64,000 bases of DNA from Geosiphon pyriformis (lineage: Eukaryota > Glomeromycota > Glomeromycetes > Archaeosporales > Geosiphonaceae): contig JAAOMT010000299.1 of the NCBI GenBank assembly GCA_016748015.1, positions 142,688-206,687 on the forward strand, read 5' to 3'. Below are positions 22,640-33,319 of this stretch, in pieces. The notes beneath the pieces were generated by a model. It saw only the letters and a list, made by a program, of their open reading frames with translations, ran no database searches and was not told the DNA's origin. The translations under genes were made by a program, and so were the position numbers. The stretch's first letter is position 1; each line of letters starts with the position of its first letter.

Positions 22640-23910
22640 CTTGATTTTTGCTAATCATTTGAGTCAGTATTATCACAACAGACAGCCAATTAGGTCGTTT
22701 ATGATATTTTTTTAGTCATGTATCATAAACAGAACAATCATTGAAGATTGTTCCAGATTGATCTTGAAGAATATAAGAACTATTGTTCAAAACTTTGTTG
22801 ATTATAAAGAGTCCTTTCCACTGGCTAAAAAATTTATTATCATAAACATTGTCTCTGTTAGAACAGTATTCTAGTACCAAATTACCAATACTTAAAGAAA
22901 GTGTTTTATAGGTTTTCTTTTTCTTAAGCTTTTCTTGAAACTGTTTTATCTTTTCAAAAGCAATTATTCATGCTTCTATCAAGAAATCAAGAATGGTATC
23001 AAGTCTTCTTTGCAAAATGTCTTTGTAATTTTCTATTGTGATCTCTTCAAAGAGTATTGTTTTAATGTTAGTTTCTATTGGTAGTGTTACCATGTATTCA
23101 TAGAGCAGATAAAAAGGTTCATAACTTGTTATGTCATGATTTACAGTTTTATAAGCAAACAAAGCTGAAGACAGTACTTTGTCTCATAAGTTTATTTCTT
23201 TACTGGGTTTGGTTAGAGTTTTACATAATGTTCTATTGAAATGTTCTACTAAGCTATTTGTTTGGGGATGATAAGGGGAGGAAAGTTTATGACGTATTTC
23301 CATTTTTCTACAAAGTTCTTTAACCAGTGTACTGAGAAAAGCTCTTCTTTTATTAAATAAAAGTTCTTTGGGACAGTCATAATGGCAAATAATATCTTCA
23401 TAAATAAAATTGGCTATTGAAACTGCTGTTTGGTCTGGGATGGCTCTTGCTTCTACTCACTTTATAAAATAGTCAGTAGTTGTGATAATATATTTGTTGT
23501 CATCAGAAGTAATTGTTAAAGGCCTAACAATATCTATACTAATTCTGTCAAAGGATTGACCAACAGAGATTGGATGAATATCTTCTTTGCAATTGGGTTT
23601 GCTTCTTCTTTGGCAGATGTTACAAGTTTTAATGTATTCAACAATGTCTTTTCTCAAGATAAGCCAATAATAATGAGCTAAAGTTTTCTGAATTGTTTTT
23701 GTTTTTCCAAAGTATCCAGCTAATAGGTCAGTATACATATTGTATATTACAATTTTTTTTTCTTTAAATCTGATGACTTTTTGGAAGCAGTCAGGATTTT
23801 TTCTGTTTCTTTTGTATAATTGGTTCTGGTGAATCAAATAGAAATTTGATTGTTTGTGCAAATGTTCTCTTTAATGTCGAGTGTATTCTGGTGGGTATTG
23901 TCTTTTACTT
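22640..23910 (-). pseudogene. Element G pol: integrase, broken
   Basis: The open stretch 23861-23457 carries the zinc-binding region with CNICQRR. Both expected His positions read Tyr (YTDLLAGYFG), consistent with C-to-T changes. The first core Asp is kept (ISIDIVRPL near 23535), the second is Asn (LLFNKRRAF near 23365), and the Glu is kept (SLVEHFNRTL near 23255). The distal region includes SIGNLVLEYC near 22890 and FSQWKGLFIINKVLNNSSYIL near 22820, the GPY/F-like part. Stops at 23457 and 22968 and the lost residues make it inactive. Confidence 0.87.
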
Positions 23911-23989
23911 AAAAATTCTATTAAAGCAGAGTAGTTGTCCAAGTCCATTATCATGTTTGTTTGTGAAAAGGTTACTAATAATTAAGTTG

Positions 23990-25200
23990 GTTTGGTTTGA
24001 GAGATTGTACTATCACTAGATGATAAGTCTAGAAAGAGTGTTGGTGTTTTGATAATTTGCTCCTTTGTGGTGTTGAATGTCATAGTTAAATTCATCCAAG
24101 TGGAGTATTTAGTGAGTTAGTTGTTTGTGTTCTAACTTTTTTTTCTTGCACAGTCAAACCAAGACTTGATGATCTGTTAACATTAAGAATTTTGCACCAA
24201 GAAGATATTGATCTTAGTAGTTAGTAGCCCAAACTACTGCTAAGCATTCCTGTTCAGTAACTGAATAGTTTTTTTCTACTGGTATAAGAAATCTACTGGC
24301 ATATGCTATGGCATGTTCTCTGCCATTTTTATCTTTTTGTGAAAAGACAGCACCAAGTCCATAGCCAGATATATCAGTGTGGAGGATAAAAAGTTGGTCC
24401 AGATCAAGTTGTTTGAGAATTGGTTCAGTAACCAGTTTTTCCTTCAGAAATTCAAAAGCTTTTTGTTGATGAGTGTCTCAGTAATAATTGATATTTTTCT
24501 TGAGTAGCTGATTGAAAGAAAAGGTGATTTTGGAGAAATTCTTAATAAATTTGCAATAGTAAAAAGTTAAACCAAGGAAAAAACATAGTTCAGGAACATT
24601 CATTAATTGTCTAATGTTCTGAACTTTTTCAACTTTAGCTGGGTCAGGAAAGATTCCATTTTTTGTAATAAGATGACCAAAGAACTGGGTGGATTGGCAT
24701 CCAAAGAAAGATTTAATTGGGTTGATCTTAAGGCCAGCATTTCTGAGCAGGTCAAAAATTTTCTGTAAATATTCAAGGTGTTCATCCCAGGTTTTTGAAT
24801 ATACTATTATGTTATCCAAGTAAACCAGAACAAAGTTTTCTTTTACTGATTCAAACACTTTATCCATTAGGTGTTGAAAGGTGGAAAAAGCATTGGTGAG
24901 ACCAAAAGGCATAACTGTAAATTCATAAATGCCATACTTGGTGATGAAAACAGTTTTTTTTCTGCTTTCTGGATCCATCTTTATTTGCCAGAATCTAACA
25001 GTTAAGTCAATGGTTGAGAAGAAAGCAGCACTATTGAATTTATCTAGCATTGCATCAATTTTGGGAAGTAGATACATGTCTCTTATAGTGATGGCATTTA
25101 ATTGGCAGTAGTTAACACAAAAGCATAGGGTTCCACCTTTTTTGAATACTACTACAACTGAGAAAGCTTATTCACTTTTGGTTTCTTGTATGAATCCAAG
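23990..25200 (-). pseudogene. Element G pol: reverse transcriptase and RNase H, broken
   Basis: A 199-codon open stretch (25077-24478) covers most of the RT: LLPKIDAMLDKF, DLTVRFWQIKMDPESR, MPFGLTNAFSTFQ, the active site YLDN at 24811-24822, INPIKSFFGCQSTQFFGH and the thumb-side FYYCKFIKNFSKI. Upstream, FCVNYCQLNAITIRD lies at about 25125-25085. RNase H follows (HTDISGYGLGAVFSQKD near 24385; REHAIAYASRFL near 24320; ECLAVVWA near 24240). The second Asp of YxDD is Asn. Otherwise this is the best preserved part of G. Confidence 0.9.
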
Positions 25201-26700
25201 ATCTTTTATCTGGTTTATCTCTTTCTTGATAAACTTATTATTATATTAATTGGATTGATAAGACTTCAAATAGATGGGGCAAGTTTTTTTGGTAGTGATA
25301 GTGTGTTGTATCACATGGGTTTGTCCAAAAGTGTTATCTTCTTTTGAAATAACTGGGCTATTTTTAGCCAACAGATTTTCAATGTCAATTTTTCTTTCTT
25401 TAGAAGAAGGTTTTCTTTGTTTTACAACTAATGATTGGATTTCAAATGGTTCATTTTCAAAGGACTTTTGTACTTCTTTAAGTTTTTCTCAAGATATCAA
25501 GCTAATTGGTTCCAAATCTTTGTAATAAAGCAGGCAGGATTTGCATTTATTACTTGGTAAATGCAAAGGTTTATTACACCAGCACTGTGCACAAGGACCA
25601 TGCCACCAATAACTGTATTTTGCTTTCTTGCCAGGTTTTCTGTTAAAGGTTCTTCTGAGAATATCATAGTAGGACCAGCAGATTAGCTTGCCATTTACAA
25701 TGATTCCTTCTTTGTTAGCTTTAACATTATCTAGTGGCTTGTCATTACTGGTAAAGATAGTATAGGTGAGTTTAGCAGTTTTTTTTGGTTTTTTTTGATC
25801 TTCATTATTACTTTCATTATCATCTGATTTATCTGATTGTTTTTTTTCTTGGTTCTGTTTGGTTGCTAGAGAAGTTGTCCAATGACAGCATTTAACCACA
25901 ATGGGTTTTTTACCATATCTGATGGTTAGCTTGCACAGTTTATAGTCAAGTAGTGCTTTGGCTTTTTTAAGCCACTCATTACCAACAATAATGGTATACT
26001 TTTTTGCTTTAGATACTTCCATATCTGTTTCAATGCTGATATTATTGATACGGACAAGAATAGCTTTGGCTATGCCCAGGCCTTTTTTTTTGTCACCATG
26101 TATATTGGTCATTGGTCTTGTAGAAGGCTCATCAATTTTTCTGCCAATTGCTTCAAGAAAGTGTTTGGCAATTACATTAACAGATGATCTACTGTTTAGA
26201 ATCAGGTTAATAAAGTAACCAGCCACTTAAGCTTTACAAATCAAAGAGGTAACATTGCTGTTATTAGCAAGTCCAGCTTGGTGAGAGCATTTGTTGATCT
26301 TTGGTGTTTTTTTCTTTGGTATTCATGATTTATGAAGATTTTTTCTAAACTGTAGATAAGTTATTAGTTGGCCAAATGTTATGTGTGCTGGGATTTTCAT
26401 GAGATCTTTAACAACAGAATAAGGACCAAATTTTTGTACTATTTCTGGAGGTTCTAACTTTAGAGAATTCTTGAAAACTTTGGTCTTTTGTGGTTCATTG
26501 TTATTAGCAGATAATTTGGATGCTTTGTTTGGATCCAAGACGAAATCAATCTTGGCTTTCTTCTTTTTTCTGGTTAATTCAGAAGTGTTGATTGCTAGTT
26601 TATTCATATTATGATTATCATCAATTAGGTTAAAAGCATAAAAGAGGTTTTCTTCTGATTGGCTTGCACTCTTATCCTTTGGAAGTGTGCCTACTAGTTT
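25201..26700 (-). pseudogene. Element G pro-pol N-terminus: aspartic protease and zinc cluster
   Basis: In the -1 frame after gag the reading continues through MNKLAINTSELTRKKKK (26607-26323). The protease is in 26226-25489: its active-site loop reads NLILNSRSSVNVI, so D-S-G has become N-S-R. IIVGNEWLKKAKALLDY is the typical protease end. It is followed by acidic/Lys repeats and a Cys cluster CAQCWCNK...CKSC near 25590-25530. The linker to RT (NLLAKNSPVISKEDNTFGQTHV near 25390-25330) contains no dUTPase. The stop at 25489 and the lost active site mark it as dead. Confidence 0.85.
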
Positions 26701-26703
26701 AAA
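26666..26703 (-). promoter_or_regulatory. -1 ribosomal frameshift signal between gag and pro-pol of element G
   Basis: On the minus strand the gag frame ends TCT TTA AAC TAG. TTTAAAC (26697-26703) is a canonical slippery heptamer in the right phase, directly before the gag stop (26694-26696). After a 6-base spacer (TAGTAG) comes a hairpin at 26666-26690: outer arms GCAC/GTGC, an A-A mismatch, then CTT/AAG and CC/GG with an AT bulge and an AAA loop. A -1 slip joins gag to the frame that continues as FKLVGTLPKDK. All three parts are seen directly; function is inferred. Confidence 0.85.
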
Positions 26704-28244
26704 GACTGATAAACAGTGGCTTCAACTAAGGGATCCTCTTCAAAAAAATTGATATTAGCATGATTGGGTCTTTGATTGGGGACATTGTTGTTAATAGTTC
26801 TGTTGTTTTGATTGTCATTGTTTCTAGGAGCTAGAGGAGGCAAAGAAGAATTGTTACAATCTTTGAAGAAATGTTCAGTTAATCCACAGTAGTAACACAC
26901 AGGTGGGTTACGATTTTGTTGTTTTTAATATGGGAGTTGCTAAGGCTAATTGAAGCAGAGTTCAAATCTGGGTCTTTGGGGTTGCTGATTGTTTCTGACT
27001 ACTTGGGCTAATAGTTTTAATAACTAAACAAGATTAACTATAAGTCTATCTATTAACTGTTCATTTGGGTTTTGAGTTTGGGCAGCAAAAAAAGTAGCAG
27101 CCATTTGGGAAGCAGGAGCCATAACAGAAGCAAGAACAAAAACTGGAAGTGTGAATTCTAGATACATCCTTTGATTGTCTTCTATTCTCTAAGCAAGTTT
27201 AATGACCATATTCATTGTGGGATTATTTTTTAAGACTAGGAGGGGCCAAAAAGCATATGATAGATCAGTTCTCAGTTCTTTTGTGAAGGAATGTATTTTC
27301 TGCTTTTCTGTCTAATTTCTTCTAGAGTCTACACATTTAATGAGTTTTCTTATTGCTTTGGTATATTTTGTCACAATTTTACCAAGGCCTTGAGTTCTTC
27401 TTTCTAATTTTATATGTCATTTTGAGATTAAGATGGGAGTTCTAAATTTCATTTCAAACTGGGTAATGAAAGAGGTGTTGTCTTCTCCAGCATTTGCTGG
27501 TGCCCATCTAATGATTTTTTGTTAAGCATTGGCATTGGTTTCTTGTGAGAACCAAGTAGCAGAAGAGCCTTGAAGGTAGCCACCAATGATTTGGAACTTG
27601 TATTCATTATCATATTGGTTTGCTGTAACAGCTCTCTCAAAATCATCTAGCCATTTAATTGGATCTTAGACATCACCTCTGAATAATAGTAATAAGATGT
27701 TGTTTCTTTGCCCTAAAGCAGTCTGTATACCTTGGAGGTCGATCAGAATGTTTTGTTGCAAAGGGTCTTGAGCCATTGGTTCAGGTGTGACTGTTTGTGT
27801 AGAATGTTCTGATTTACTTGAAAAGAGATCAAAAACAGAAGTGGTTTGATAGCTTTCTTCTTTTGTTTCAAGAGGAGTTTCAATTGATTGATGGACAGCA
27901 ATCCAAATGTGGATTTGATAATTCAGATATTCAAAATCAGAGGGCTGTTGTTTAAAAGTTGTTGAGTATAAAAGTTGATTAATGTTGTTGTTTCTTTCTT
28001 CACAGTTGTTTTCAAAATAAACTTGGTTAAAGTAATAGATTGTATAAGCTGTATAGGTTTCAGCTGAATGTTCATTCAAAAACCAGTTCTAAAAGTCTTG
28101 GAATTGTCTGCTGAATTGTTCTTCAATAGGGAAGCAAATCAAGCAAAAGGGCAAAGAATTGAGTTTAATAAAGTCTAGATCATTTTTGTTGTGTGCTTTA
28201 AAGTGTTCTTTTGATTGTTGTGGCAGGTATGAATAATTACCCAT
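26694..28244 (-). pseudogene. Element G gag with CCHC knuckle
   Basis: Gag begins at an ATG at 28244 (MGNYSYLPQQSK) after the PBS and runs in one frame to the TAG at 26694, broken by a few TAG/TAA codons (for example near 28092 and 27667). The Gag core has PIKWLDDFERAVTANQYDNEYKFQIIGGYLQGSSATWF at about 27660-27560. The knuckle CYYCGLTEHFFKDC lies at 26897-26856, followed by Asn-rich sequence. It supplies the particle protein. Unlike the dUTPase family it has an ordinary AUG start and needs the frameshift at its end to express pol. Confidence 0.85.
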
Positions 28245-28270
28245 ACAATAGAAAACAAAGTGGATTTTGA

Positions 28271-28290
28271 CAACCTTACAGGAAGCACCA
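28271..28290 (-). other. Primer-binding site of element G
   Basis: TGGTGCTTCCTGTAAGG on the minus strand starts six bases after the LTR end TAACA. The core is the same as in the dUTPase family, although the LTRs are unrelated, so both families seem to use the same primer tRNA. Confidence 0.75.
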
Positions 28291-28296
28291 CTTTTA

Positions 28297-28547
28297 TGTT
28301 ACAGGTTGGAGTAACAAGCTAACAAATAACAAGGAAGAACAGAATTGTAGGGTGATGAAAATAATCAAAGAGAATTCAACTTTAAGGAGTGAATTGAATA
28401 AGTATGAATTTAATGTGTGAGATTAGTCTCATAAAATATCTCAGTTGCTATACTTTTTAAAAGATAACCAGAGAATCTGAAGATAGAAAGATAGTCTGTA
28501 CTATCAACAAATGATCACACCTGGTATAATTTTATGCCTCATGTTGG
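28297..28547 (-). repeat. 5' LTR of element G, left piece
   Basis: Starts TGTTACAGGTTGGAG and matches 21220-21470 closely. It is interrupted by solo LTR H after TTGG at 28544-28547. Confidence 0.9.
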
Positions 28548-29575
28548 TGTTACCTGAGTAGAAAAACCAATCCGAAGTTAGGAAGAAACATGACCAAAAT
28601 GTGACATAACACAGAATAGCATGCAATAATGTTGGATAATGCATTATAACTTAGAATAGCACAGGATAATGCATTATAACGTAGGATAACACAGAATAAC
28701 ATGTAATAACACCAGATAATATATTATAACATAGGATAACTGGTAATAATATAGAAGAACAAAGCAATAACAGAAATAACAAAAGCAATAGTTAGCAATA
28801 ACAAAACAATCAGAAGCAATCCTATAAAACCAAAAAAATGTATAAAAGCAAGTAGTTGTAGAAGATAGAAAAAAAAAAAACAGATAGATATGAATCATTA
28901 GACAAAAAACAAATATTCATATCCCCTCCTTATTTATTATATTCCATATTTATCTTCTGAAATAAATCCATTATTAAGAAATCAGAATCATAAATTCATG
29001 TGCTCAAACTGTGTGGAATTTATGTGAATTAATCATTGTTTCATATCTTCATTTCAGGACAAATGCTCTTAGCATAATCATCTTGAACTATTAATGACTT
29101 AGACCAATCACTCTTAATTATAGTGATTGACAATACTAATTTATCTTTCCTTTTTTTTCTTTTCTTTTCTTTTCTTCCTTATTTTCTTTTGTGAAGTGGC
29201 AACATAGTAAAATCGACTGTCTGAGAATAAACTTTGTGGTAGCCTGGTAAAAGAAGAAGGCTCTCTTTAAGTTTTGGATATTAACATTATCTTGTTAGCT
29301 TACCAGAAGGGTGAAAAGACAATGCCAGACTCTAATGACTGTGCTTGTTAGCTCAGAGAAGAAAGCTTACATTTACAGAAAATGTTGCAATTGATGAAAA
29401 ACAAACTCTGTGTCTTATAACCAAAGAACTCAACAGGTAAATTCACATCCAGAAATAGACCTTCAGAGACTAATAATCGAGACTAAGCCAACAGAATTAT
29501 GCGGAAGATGCATCACTTATAATTAAGAGCACCAAACATTATTATTTCTATTACCCACTAAGTTTACCCGTAACA
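28548..29575 (+). repeat. H: solo LTR of the gamma subfamily
   Basis: A 1028-bp LTR on the plus strand, TGTTACCTGAG...CCCGTAACA, with perfect 4-bp target repeats TTGG at 28544-28547 and 29576-29579. It is homologous throughout to 18392-19428. It has the ATAACACAG-type array (about 28600-28800), a TATAAAAG box (28841-28848), the covariant hairpin CAATCACT/AGTGATTG (29105-29129) and GAGCACCAAA near 29528. No internal sequence is present, so it arose by recombination between the two LTRs of a former full element. Confidence 0.93.
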
Positions 29576-29991
29576 TTGGCACTCTTAAAATTCAATATCA
29601 GGTATCAAATGTACTCTTCAGTCACGTTTTATTCAATAATCTTCAAATGCTGCAATTACATTTCAGAAAAGGATAAGAAATAACCAACAAGTAATCTTTT
29701 ATCTTTAAAATGTTTAGATACTTGAAAGTAGGAAAAGGGAAATTAGCAATAAGAGAAGGATTAAGATAAAGTTGTTATTTTATTTCTTTATTTCTTTGAT
29801 TCTTATATGCTTTTCTACAGCTAAGAGATTTATTACTTATATAGCTATCAAAAGTGGTCAATGATCAGGTCAATGACTAGGTTAATGATCAGGTCAATGA
29901 TTACTTTTTAAAAATAGAATGGCTAATTTATGTAACATCAGTAACTAATACATGTGATAATTAATAAGAAATATAAGTTTCAACTGTAACA
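29576..29991 (-). repeat. 5' LTR of element G, right piece
   Basis: Continues the LTR after H (TTGGCACTCTTAAAATTC) to GTAACA at 29991. It contains a shortened AGGTCAATGA array at about 29855-29905 and the TATATAG box near 29838. Confidence 0.9.
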
Positions 29992-30330
29992 CTACTATTA
30001 GTTGGAACAAAAGTTAGATATTCAGAAGTTATATCTCAATAAAGCCAAAAAAATATTCAATTAAAAGATAATATAGAATATTAAAGACATTATTAAAAAA
30101 AAAACAAATCTGATACTACATATTAAAACAATCTATTAATTACACATAATATTTTAAAACTACCTAGAAATATTGCTATACTTTAACATGGAGACAATAA
30201 CTATTAACCAGTAGAGGAGAATAAACAATTCACAAATTGAAGATATAAAGAAACAAAATTAAATAAACAATATTAGAAAGAGAAGTTATGGACCTAATTC
30301 AAAATGAAGATTTTGACAAAGCTCAATATT
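29992..30330 (+). pseudogene. Element F C-terminal domain, resumed after G
   Basis: The frame resumes in the segment that in D reads YYLDQKLNIQKLYINKSK; here it reads WLEQKLDIQKLYLNKAKKIF (near 30010). It continues with TIYLLHIIF-like sequence and METITINQ (near 30188) to the terminal SSILKGG-type end just before the polypurine tract. It is closer to D than to A, B or C, agreeing with the shared beta LTR. Stops are frequent. Confidence 0.75.
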
Positions 30331-30345
30331 AAAAGGAGGAGATAA
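30331..30345 (+). other. Polypurine tract of element F
   Basis: AAAAGGAGGAGATAA lies directly before the LTR start TATTACTCATAA. Confidence 0.8.
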
Positions 30346-30834
30346 TATTACTCATAAAAAAAACATACAAGAAAATAAGTAGAAAAAACAGATAGACCAA
30401 TAAGAGAATAATAGCTAATATGTAAACATATTACTTAGCAATATGGAGCATTATTAGAAATTATGGCATATTGCTCAGCAATGTAAAGCAATATTAAGAA
30501 ATCATAACACATTGCTTAACAATGTAAGCATTGCTTGAGAAATTATAGTATATTGTTCAGGAATATGAGTGATCTTATAGAACCCAAATTATGTATATAT
30601 AGCAAAAGTATTAGAAGCAAAAAAGACAGAATCAATACCAAAATCTCTTAGTTAAAACATCTTAATTAGAATTATCAATATTAATAAATAATTATTTATC
30701 ATCTAAATTACTTTTATCATTATTAACACTTCATATTAATAGTCTTCAATACTTGATCACACTAGAACAATAGCTTTTAATTATGGCTATTGATGAGATA
30801 CTAACTCTTTTTTGTCTTGGCTTATTTCTTTATT

Positions 30835-30885
<51 letters not shown>

Positions 30886-31070
30886 TTTTGTTATTATTTA
30901 CTAATTGACAAAAGATTAAAATATGCAGAGTTATTGATGTCAAAGTAACTGGTAAAAGACCCAGAAATAAAAGTAAAACACTCAAGGATTGAAGATAACT
31001 TATCAGAAGGATTACTAGCCACTATGCTAAGAAAAAAATTTAATGAAATTGTGATTCTGGAAAGTAATAG
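30346..31070 (+). repeat. 3' LTR of element F (beta), cut by element E
   Basis: Beta U3 array of AGCAATGT/ACATTGCT-type inverted repeats at about 30430-30575, then TATATATAG at 30593-30602. The hairpin CAATAGC/GCTATTG lies near 30766-30790 and an uninterrupted T run of about 45 bases at about 30838-30883. It stops at ATAG (31067-31070), where element E begins; the remaining LTR end should lie beyond the right edge. Confidence 0.88.
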
Positions 31071-31958
31071 TGTTACTTATAGAAGATAGGAAGTATATTA
31101 GCATACAAATTAGCCAATTAAAAATAGCTGTAGTAAATATGGAATTTTAGAATTCTTCTCAAAAGAATTGCAAAATTCCAGGAATTTCAGGATTTTTATA
31201 CAAGGAATTGCAAGATTTCAGAATTCCAAGATTTTTCTCAAAAAAATTGCAGAATTCCAGGAATTCCAGGATTCCTGATGTAAAAAATTGAGGAATTAAG
31301 GAATCTCAATTATGTATATATAGTGGTAATATTAGAAGTAGAAAAAACAGACTTTTTAATTTATATTTGATCTAAAAACACCTTTCTATTCACAACTATT
31401 AATAAATAATTATTTACTATTTCAATCTACTCTTCACTATCAATACTTTATATTAATAGTAATTGATACTTAACTATACTAGAACAATAGTTCTTGATCA
31501 CAGCTATTGATGAGATACTAATATTCATTGTCTTGGCTTATTTTTTTATTTTTTTTATTTTTTTTTATTTTATTTTTTTTATTTTATTTTTTTTATTTTG
31601 TTATTCTTGTTGTTATTAATTGATTAAAAATTAAGCACTAAGTTATTGACATCACAGATAGCCTGGTAAAAAACCCAAAAATAAGGGTAACATTATATAT
31701 ATTTTAACAAATAGCTTATTAAAAGGGCACAAATGCCAGAATAAAACTGGTCACCAAGCTAAAAAACAACAATCACAACTGAATCTCTGTCTATTATACA
31801 AAAAACTTTACCACAAAACTTTCAAACTACTAAAACCTTCAGATTACCAAAATTTTCAGATACAAACATCTTACAGATAATACTAACCAATTTATCAATT
31901 GAATACCAAGTTACAAATTTGTTATTTAATTTGAGACCCCAAATAATCACTTGTAATA
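31071..31958 (+). repeat. 5' LTR of element E (alpha)
   Basis: An 888-bp LTR starting TGTTACTTATAG and ending TGTAATA. GGAATTCC-type array at about 31145-31275, TATATATAG near 31316, hairpin near 31484-31508, T-rich block at about 31540-31605. Confidence 0.88.
31316..31324 (+). promoter_or_regulatory. TATA box of the element E LTR
   Basis: TATATATAG about 40 bases downstream of the U3 repeat array and of the GGAATCTCAATT motif shared by alpha LTRs. It is the probable core promoter of the element; the start site is not visible. Confidence 0.6.
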
Positions 31959-31960
31959 TT

Positions 31961-31978
31961 TGGTGCTTCCTGTAAGGT
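31961..31978 (+). other. Primer-binding site of element E
   Basis: TGGTGCTTCCTGTAAGG begins two bases after the LTR end, at the standard position of this family. Confidence 0.78.
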
Positions 31979-32444
31979 ATAATCTAACAGAGAACCAGTA
32001 TTAACTGCACCCATTCAAAACAGTAGCAAAATCAAAAGAAACAGAAACAAACCACTTGGGATTTGCAAAATTCTTATTTCAACATTATTACACTCATCTT
32101 AAATTAACAAATAATAGTTGGCCAACAGAATTAGCTTTCAATTACTATGTCAATAAAAGAATAGTATATTATTTAAGAAACCAAGGAGATCCAGAATTCA
32201 TCTTCAATAATTTTTTCAGTAAACTATTTTAAAGCATCATATTGCCACAGAATTATTTATTTGCACCACTAATCATAGAAATAAATAAAAAATAGAAAAA
32301 TACATCAAACAAAGATTCTCCATTACCTTTGCCAACAAAGGAAAAAAAAGATTGCAAACACTAGCAAGAACTCCAAAGCAAATCCAACTACCCACTTAGA
32401 AGAAACAAAGATTGAATTCACTTGCTAATCTATCATATCACCAC
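31979..32444 (+). pseudogene. Element E gag, first piece
   Basis: The Gag N-terminus reads VAKSKETETNHLGFAKFLFQ from about 32027, with GTA at the position of the GTG start in B, D and I. AFNYYVNKRIVYYL, NYLFAPLIIEINK and a basic segment follow. It is cut by B after TATCATATCACCAC, within the segment that in the B gag reads LSYHYTPGS. A stop near 32230 and others show decay. Confidence 0.85.
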
Positions 32445-33303
32445 TGTTACAGGTGATTATTTCTGCTGTTGAATTAAATAACAAATCTGTAACTTGGTGC
32501 TCAAAAGCTATTCTCATTGTCGATAATCTGAAGGTTTGGTATTTGAAGGTGTTGTATCTGAAGGGTTTGATGGAGTTCTTTGTATAATAGACAGAGATTC
32601 AATAGTGTCAATAGTAGGTGTATCTTTCAAAGAGTTTTCCCAATTTCTTTCTCAGCATGATGGCCAAATTTAGTCTGGCAGTTGTGCCCTTCTGGTAAGC
32701 TATCTGATAATATATAAATCCTACCCTTATTTCTGGGTCTTTTACCAGGCTATCTTTGATGTCAATAACTCAGTGCTTAATCTTTTAATCAATTAGTATC
32801 CAACAACAAAATCAAAGACAGAAAGAAAATAAAATAAAGAAAAATAAAAAAATAGAGAAAATGAGTCAAGACAATTTGGTACATTAGTATCTCATCAATA
32901 GCTGTGATTAAGAGCTATTGTTCCAGTGTGATTAAGTATCAATTACTATTAACATGAAGTGTTGATAGTTGAGAATGGTTGAGATATGAAATAATTATTT
33001 ATTTGATGATTGGGAACTAGAATGTTGCTTAGATTAAATCTAAACTAAAAAGTCTCTGTTTTCAGCTTCTAATCCTACTGCTATATATACATAATTGAGA
33101 TTTCTCAATTCCTCAAATTTTCACAACAGGAATTCTGGAATTCCTGGAATCCTGCGATTCCTTTGAGAAAAATCTTAGAATTCTGGAATCCTGCAATTCC
33201 TTGTCAGAGAATCCTGAAATTCCTGGAATTCCACATTTACTACGCCTACTTCTGATTGGCTAATAACTATGCTAATATATTTCCTATATTTCTATGAGTA
33301 ACA
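32445..33303 (-). repeat. 3' LTR of element B (alpha)
   Basis: 859 bp, TGTTAC...GTAACA. Hairpin with perfect 8-bp arms CAATAGCT/AGCTATTG (32896-32920); TATATATAC near 33081; array of GGAATTCCTGGAATCC-type repeats at about 33118-33240. Confidence 0.93.
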
Positions 33304-33319
33304 TTATTTCCTCCTTTTA
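33304..33319 (-). other. Polypurine tract of element B
   Basis: Minus-strand AAAAGGAGGAAATAA directly before the LTR, following the terminal stop codon of the polyprotein. Confidence 0.83.

Larger units (their letters stand above)
21220..29991 (-). mobile_element. Element G: Ty3/gypsy family without dUTPase
   Basis: A full-length minus-strand element. It has the 3' LTR at the left and the 5' LTR at the right (split by solo LTR H), a PBS, gag with a CCHC knuckle, a -1 frameshift site, protease, RT, RNase H, integrase and a 3' reading frame unlike that of the other family. The LTR has its own sequence (TGTTATGGGTTGGAG). Target repeats CTAC lie at 21216-21219 and 29992-29995 inside the C-terminal domain of F. 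Protease goes directly to RT; no dUTPase or five-pair Cys domain lies between them. Confidence 0.92.
19429..31070 (+). mobile_element. Element F: dUTPase-type Ty3/gypsy (beta LTR), outermost element, in pieces
   Basis: F is visible as 19429-21219 (end of RNase H, integrase, start of the C-terminal domain), 29992-30345 (rest of that domain and polypurine tract) and 30346-31070 (most of its 3' LTR). The gap 21220-29991 is element G. F's upstream pol is displaced to the left of I and its LTR end to the right of E, both outside the window. As the oldest layer it has the most stops. Confidence 0.88.
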
